This document shows positions 61,552 through 64,000 of a stretch of DNA of 64,000 bases, one piece after another. Below the pieces are notes generated by a model. The model was not told the DNA's origin. It ran no database searches and worked only from the letters and a program-made list of their open reading frames with translations. Position numbers and translations under genes: made by a program. Source of the DNA: Paenibacillus nanensis (GTDB lineage: Bacteria > Bacillota > Bacilli > Paenibacillales > Paenibacillaceae); the NCBI RefSeq assembly GCF_003583765.1, contig NZ_QXQA01000005.1, positions 248,001 through 312,000 of the forward strand, given 5' to 3'. The first letter of the stretch is position 1. Each line of letters begins with the position of its first letter.

Positions 61552-61713
61552 ATGCTGACCTTGAAAGAGAAGCTGTACTTGCTGAAGCTGCTAAAAGCGG
61601 AGAAACGGAAATCGTTCTGGGGATTCCGGAAAAAGGATCCCGTTCACGACCAGCTCGTGGAGAAGCTGGAGCAAATGGTTCGCAACGAGCAGGTGAACAA
61701 AGAGCACTTATAG
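61552..61713 (+). CDS. Small basic protein of unknown function
   Basis: The 53-residue protein is helical and charged (LTLKEKLYLLKLLKAEKRKSFWGFRKKDPVHDQLVEKLEQMVRN) with no membrane segment or known motif. ATG 61552 is preceded by a strong AAAGGAGG at 10 nt, which is why I accept it as a gene and not the longer frame from 61462. A TATAAT lies at 61479-61484. It precedes the membrane protein gene by 59 nt and may be co-transcribed with it. I do not recognise a function. Confidence 0.6.
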   Translation: MLTLKEKLYLLKLLKAEKRKSFWGFRKKDPVHDQLVEKLEQMVRNEQVNKEHL

Positions 61714-61772
61714 GATCGTCGTCGTAATGACAAAAAGCAGCAATGAACAGACAGAGGGAAGGGGTTGCGATA

Positions 61773-62417
61773 ATGAGGGGAAAAACGCATCTGGCGATTG
61801 GAGCAGCCGTCGGCGCGGGCGCCGCGGTCTACTTTTCGCCTGATTTATCGAATAGCTTAACGTATATCGGAGCCGCGGCGTTTTCGGCGCTGGCCGCGGA
61901 TCTGGACGGGACCAGCATGCTGAGCGGCAAGCTGACCAAGCTGAGCAGGCAGCTCCGGCAGCTTGCGCTATGGGGAGGACTGGTGTGCGCGGCGGCCGTT
62001 CTTATTTTGTACGTAACCGGCTCCACCGTGTCGCCTATTCTTGCGGGAGGAAGCGTAGCCGCCGCTTTGATCGGCCTTACGATGAGCAACGGCGCCATCC
62101 GTAACGCGCTCGTCAGCATGGTCGGAGCTTTTATCATATGGCTCGGCTTATCGCGGGGCGAATGGTGGCTTGCCGGACTCGGCGCGTTCGTCGCTTGGGC
62201 GCCTTGGCTCAATCACCGGGGCATGACGCACACCGTTTGGATGATTCCGCTTTGGTGGTGGCTGGCCTCCGGGGCTGAACAGGAGCTGCGTCTTGAGGGC
62301 TTGGCGGTAACGGCCGCAGCCGGCTACTTGTCCCATCTTGTAGCGGACACCCTCACGCCGAGCGGCGTGAAGTGGCTGTACCCGCTAACGAAACGCACCT
62401 TTAAAATCAAAATCTAA
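61773..62417 (+). CDS. YdjM-type membrane-bound metal-dependent hydrolase family protein (DUF457)
   Basis: The 214-residue integral membrane protein starts MRGKTHLAIGAAVGAG, has LAADLDG, the HRGMTHTVWMIPLW motif in the middle, and ends YLSHLVADTLTPSGVKWLYPLTKR. The conserved His and Asp residues (THLAIG, DLD, HRGxTHT, HLVADTLTPxGV) are those of the YdjM/LexA-regulated inner-membrane family predicted to bind metal. The activity is not known. ATG 61773 follows AGGGG. It is convergent with the aldehyde dehydrogenase gene. Confidence 0.85.
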   Translation: MRGKTHLAIGAAVGAGAAVYFSPDLSNSLTYIGAAAFSALAADLDGTSMLSGKLTKLSRQLRQLALWGGLVCAAAVLILYVTGSTVSPILAGGSVAAALIGLTMSNGAIRNALVSMVGAFIIWLGLSRGEWWLAGLGAFVAWAPWLNHRGMTHTVWMIPLWWWLASGAEQELRLEGLAVTAAAGYLSHLVADTLTPSGVKWLYPLTKRTFKIKI

Positions 62418-62450
62418 TAAACGTTTAAAGGTGGATTTTTGAACAACCCT

Positions 62451-63998
62451 CTAAAACCGCTCGGACACTACCTTCGCCTGCGTGAACAGCAGCAAATAAT
62501 CGCGGCCGCCCGCTTTGGAATCCGTGCCGGACATATTGAAGCCTCCGAATGGATGCACGCCGACAAGCGCGCCGGTACACTTGCGGTTGAAATAGAGATT
62601 GCCTACGTGAAATTCCTCGCGGGCTTTCTCCAGCTTGGCGCGGTCGCGCGAAATAACAGCCCCGGTCAGTCCATATTCCGTATTGTTAGCGATATCGAGA
62701 GCCGCGTCGAAGTTCCCCGCCTTAATGAAGGCAAGCACCGGCCCGAATATTTCCTCCTGCGCGATCCGCGCATAAGGCGCCACATCCCGGATAATTGTCG
62801 GCTCGATGAAATAACCGGAGCCGCCCCTCACATTCCCGCCGAGCACAAGCGTCCCCTCCGACTTTCCGACCTCGATATATTTTAAAATATTGAGATACGC
62901 CCGTTCGTCGATAACCGGTCCGACCGAAGTGGACTGTTCGACAGCGAGGCCGAGCTTCAGCGCCTGCGCGCGCTTCATTACCTTCTCCAGCACCTCTTCG
63001 TATACCGGCTCTTCCACGACCGCGCGCGAGCAAGCGGAGCATTTCTGTCCGGCATAGCCGAATGCGGATGCCGTTATCGCCTCCGCCGCCAGATCCAAGT
63101 CCGCATCCTCGGCAACGATGATGGTGTCCTTGCCGCCCATCTCCGCAATGACGCGTTTGATCCATTTTTGATCCTGCTTCGCGGCCGATGCCCGCTCGTT
63201 GATACGTAACCCCACCTCGCGCGAGCCCGTGAAGCATATAAACCGGGTGAGCGGATGCTCCACCAGGAAATCCCCGATCTCTCCGCCCGCTCCAGGCAAA
63301 TAATTGACGACGCCGTCCGGCAGCCCCGCCTCCTCCAGCAGCTCCATAAACTTCGCCGCGATAACGGCGGTCGGACTCGCTGGCTTCAGCACGACGGTAT
63401 TTCCCGCCACCACGGAAGCCATCGTCATGCCGGCCATAATCGCCAGAGGGAAATTCCATGGCGGGATCACAACGCCGACGCCAAGCGGGATGTACGTAAG
63501 CTCGTTGTGCTCGCCGGCATAGGGCACCAGCGGATGCTTCTCCGCAAGCCGTTCCATTTCCCTGCCGTAAAACTCCATAAAATCAATCGCTTCCGCCGTG
63601 TCCGCATCGGCTTCCGTCCATGTTTTGCCGGCTTCGTAGACGAGCCAAGCCGAAAACTCATGCTTGCGCCGCCTTAAAATAGCCGCAGCCTTGTACAGCA
63701 CTCTTGCGCGCGCCGCGGGAGGCACCCGCTTCCACTCCTCGAAGGCCGCCGCCGCCGCGAGAATCGCTTTGTGCGCATACTCCTCGTCCGCCTGCGAGAC
63801 GATACCGACCGTCTGCTTGAAATCGGAAGGGTTCACCGACTTCCGCTTCGTTGCCGTTTCGATGCGGTCGGAACCGATTTTGAGGCGATACTCAAGGCCA
63901 AGCTGAGACTCCACAAGACGGATCGCAGCCTGGAAGTCGGCAATGGAGTCGCTGACGGTAAAATCGGTAAACGGCTCGTTCCGGAACGGTTCCCGCAT
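62451..63998 (-). CDS. rocA: 1-pyrroline-5-carboxylate dehydrogenase (L-glutamate gamma-semialdehyde dehydrogenase)
   Basis: The 515-residue enzyme oxidises glutamate semialdehyde (from proline or arginine breakdown) to glutamate with NAD. It has the family length and N-terminus (NEPFTDFTV), the NAD-binding motif PWNFPLAIMAGMTMASVVAGNTVVLKPAS, FTGSREVG, catalytic Glu286 in AEMGGKD and catalytic Cys320 in GQKCSACSR. HPFGGFNMSGTDSKAGGRDYLLLF closes the protein. This is the RocA/PutC-type single-domain enzyme. ATG 63998 is two bases from the window edge, so the RBS is not visible but the coding region is complete. Confidence 0.93.
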   Translation of the reverse strand: MREPFRNEPFTDFTVSDSIADFQAAIRLVESQLGLEYRLKIGSDRIETATKRKSVNPSDFKQTVGIVSQADEEYAHKAILAAAAAFEEWKRVPPAARARVLYKAAAILRRRKHEFSAWLVYEAGKTWTEADADTAEAIDFMEFYGREMERLAEKHPLVPYAGEHNELTYIPLGVGVVIPPWNFPLAIMAGMTMASVVAGNTVVLKPASPTAVIAAKFMELLEEAGLPDGVVNYLPGAGGEIGDFLVEHPLTRFICFTGSREVGLRINERASAAKQDQKWIKRVIAEMGGKDTIIVAEDADLDLAAEAITASAFGYAGQKCSACSRAVVEEPVYEEVLEKVMKRAQALKLGLAVEQSTSVGPVIDERAYLNILKYIEVGKSEGTLVLGGNVRGGSGYFIEPTIIRDVAPYARIAQEEIFGPVLAFIKAGNFDAALDIANNTEYGLTGAVISRDRAKLEKAREEFHVGNLYFNRKCTGALVGVHPFGGFNMSGTDSKAGGRDYLLLFTQAKVVSERF

Positions 63999-64000
63999 GA

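Overview
The window looks like a chromosomal segment of a Gram-positive, low-GC-phylum (Firmicutes) bacterium, most likely Paenibacillus or a close relative. The signs are AGGAGG-type ribosome binding sites, frequent GTG/TTG starts, canonical TTGACA-17-TATAAT promoters, a T-box leader, Fur and GlnR/TnrA boxes of Bacillus type, and three sugar-ABC loci carrying their own YesM-type sensor kinases and YesN/AraC-type response regulators but no ATPase gene. No phage, insertion sequence, rRNA, tRNA or CRISPR was seen.

Region 1 (1-11.3 kb) appears to be a sulfur/redox island: cysteine synthase (cysK), a YezD-type small protein, a nitroreductase, and two paralogous three-gene modules of ferredoxin, sugar-type binding lipoprotein and fumarate/APS-reductase-like flavoprotein. 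The cysK gene and both modules share an unusual leader: a good promoter, then a small hairpin joined directly to an AGATG that opens an intrinsic terminator, then the first gene. This suggests one common attenuation mechanism and is the best candidate here for an undescribed regulon and enzyme system.

Region 2 (11.3-24.3 kb) holds a heterodimeric ABC exporter with one degenerate ATP site, a Fur-controlled siderophore uptake locus (two FecCD permeases divergent from a binding lipoprotein), and a sugar ABC uptake system with its two-component system.

Region 3 (24.4-28.2 kb) is a compact Tat-export locus. A Tat-signal flavin amine oxidase, an exported RidA-type imine deaminase and TatA are divergent from a short TnrA/GlnR-like regulator and TatC. 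Two perfect TGTNA-N7-TNACA boxes lie between the divergent operons, pointing to a nitrogen-controlled extracellular amine/amino-acid scavenging system with a dedicated translocon.

Region 4 (28.3-37.2 kb) is mixed: HAD phosphatase, leucine-rich repeat protein, EamA transporter, T-box-controlled arginyl-tRNA synthetase, ABC-2 transporter, CDF zinc/cobalt exporter and an ArsR/SmtB metal sensor.

Region 5 (37.3-61.3 kb) holds two glycan-utilisation loci, both on the minus strand. The first has two permeases, a binding protein, kinase, regulator, a GH29-GH35 fusion enzyme and a GH88 unsaturated glucuronyl hydrolase. The second has a binding protein/kinase/regulator triad, whose regulator carries a C-terminal ricin-type lectin domain, followed by a GH35 enzyme, two permeases and a binding protein. 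A perfectly periodic 18-copy, 51-bp hairpin array separates the loci; a second, unrelated-sequence array with the same 51-bp period lies at 1.77-1.98 kb.

Region 6 (61.5-64 kb) has a small unknown protein, a YdjM-type membrane protein and a P5C dehydrogenase.
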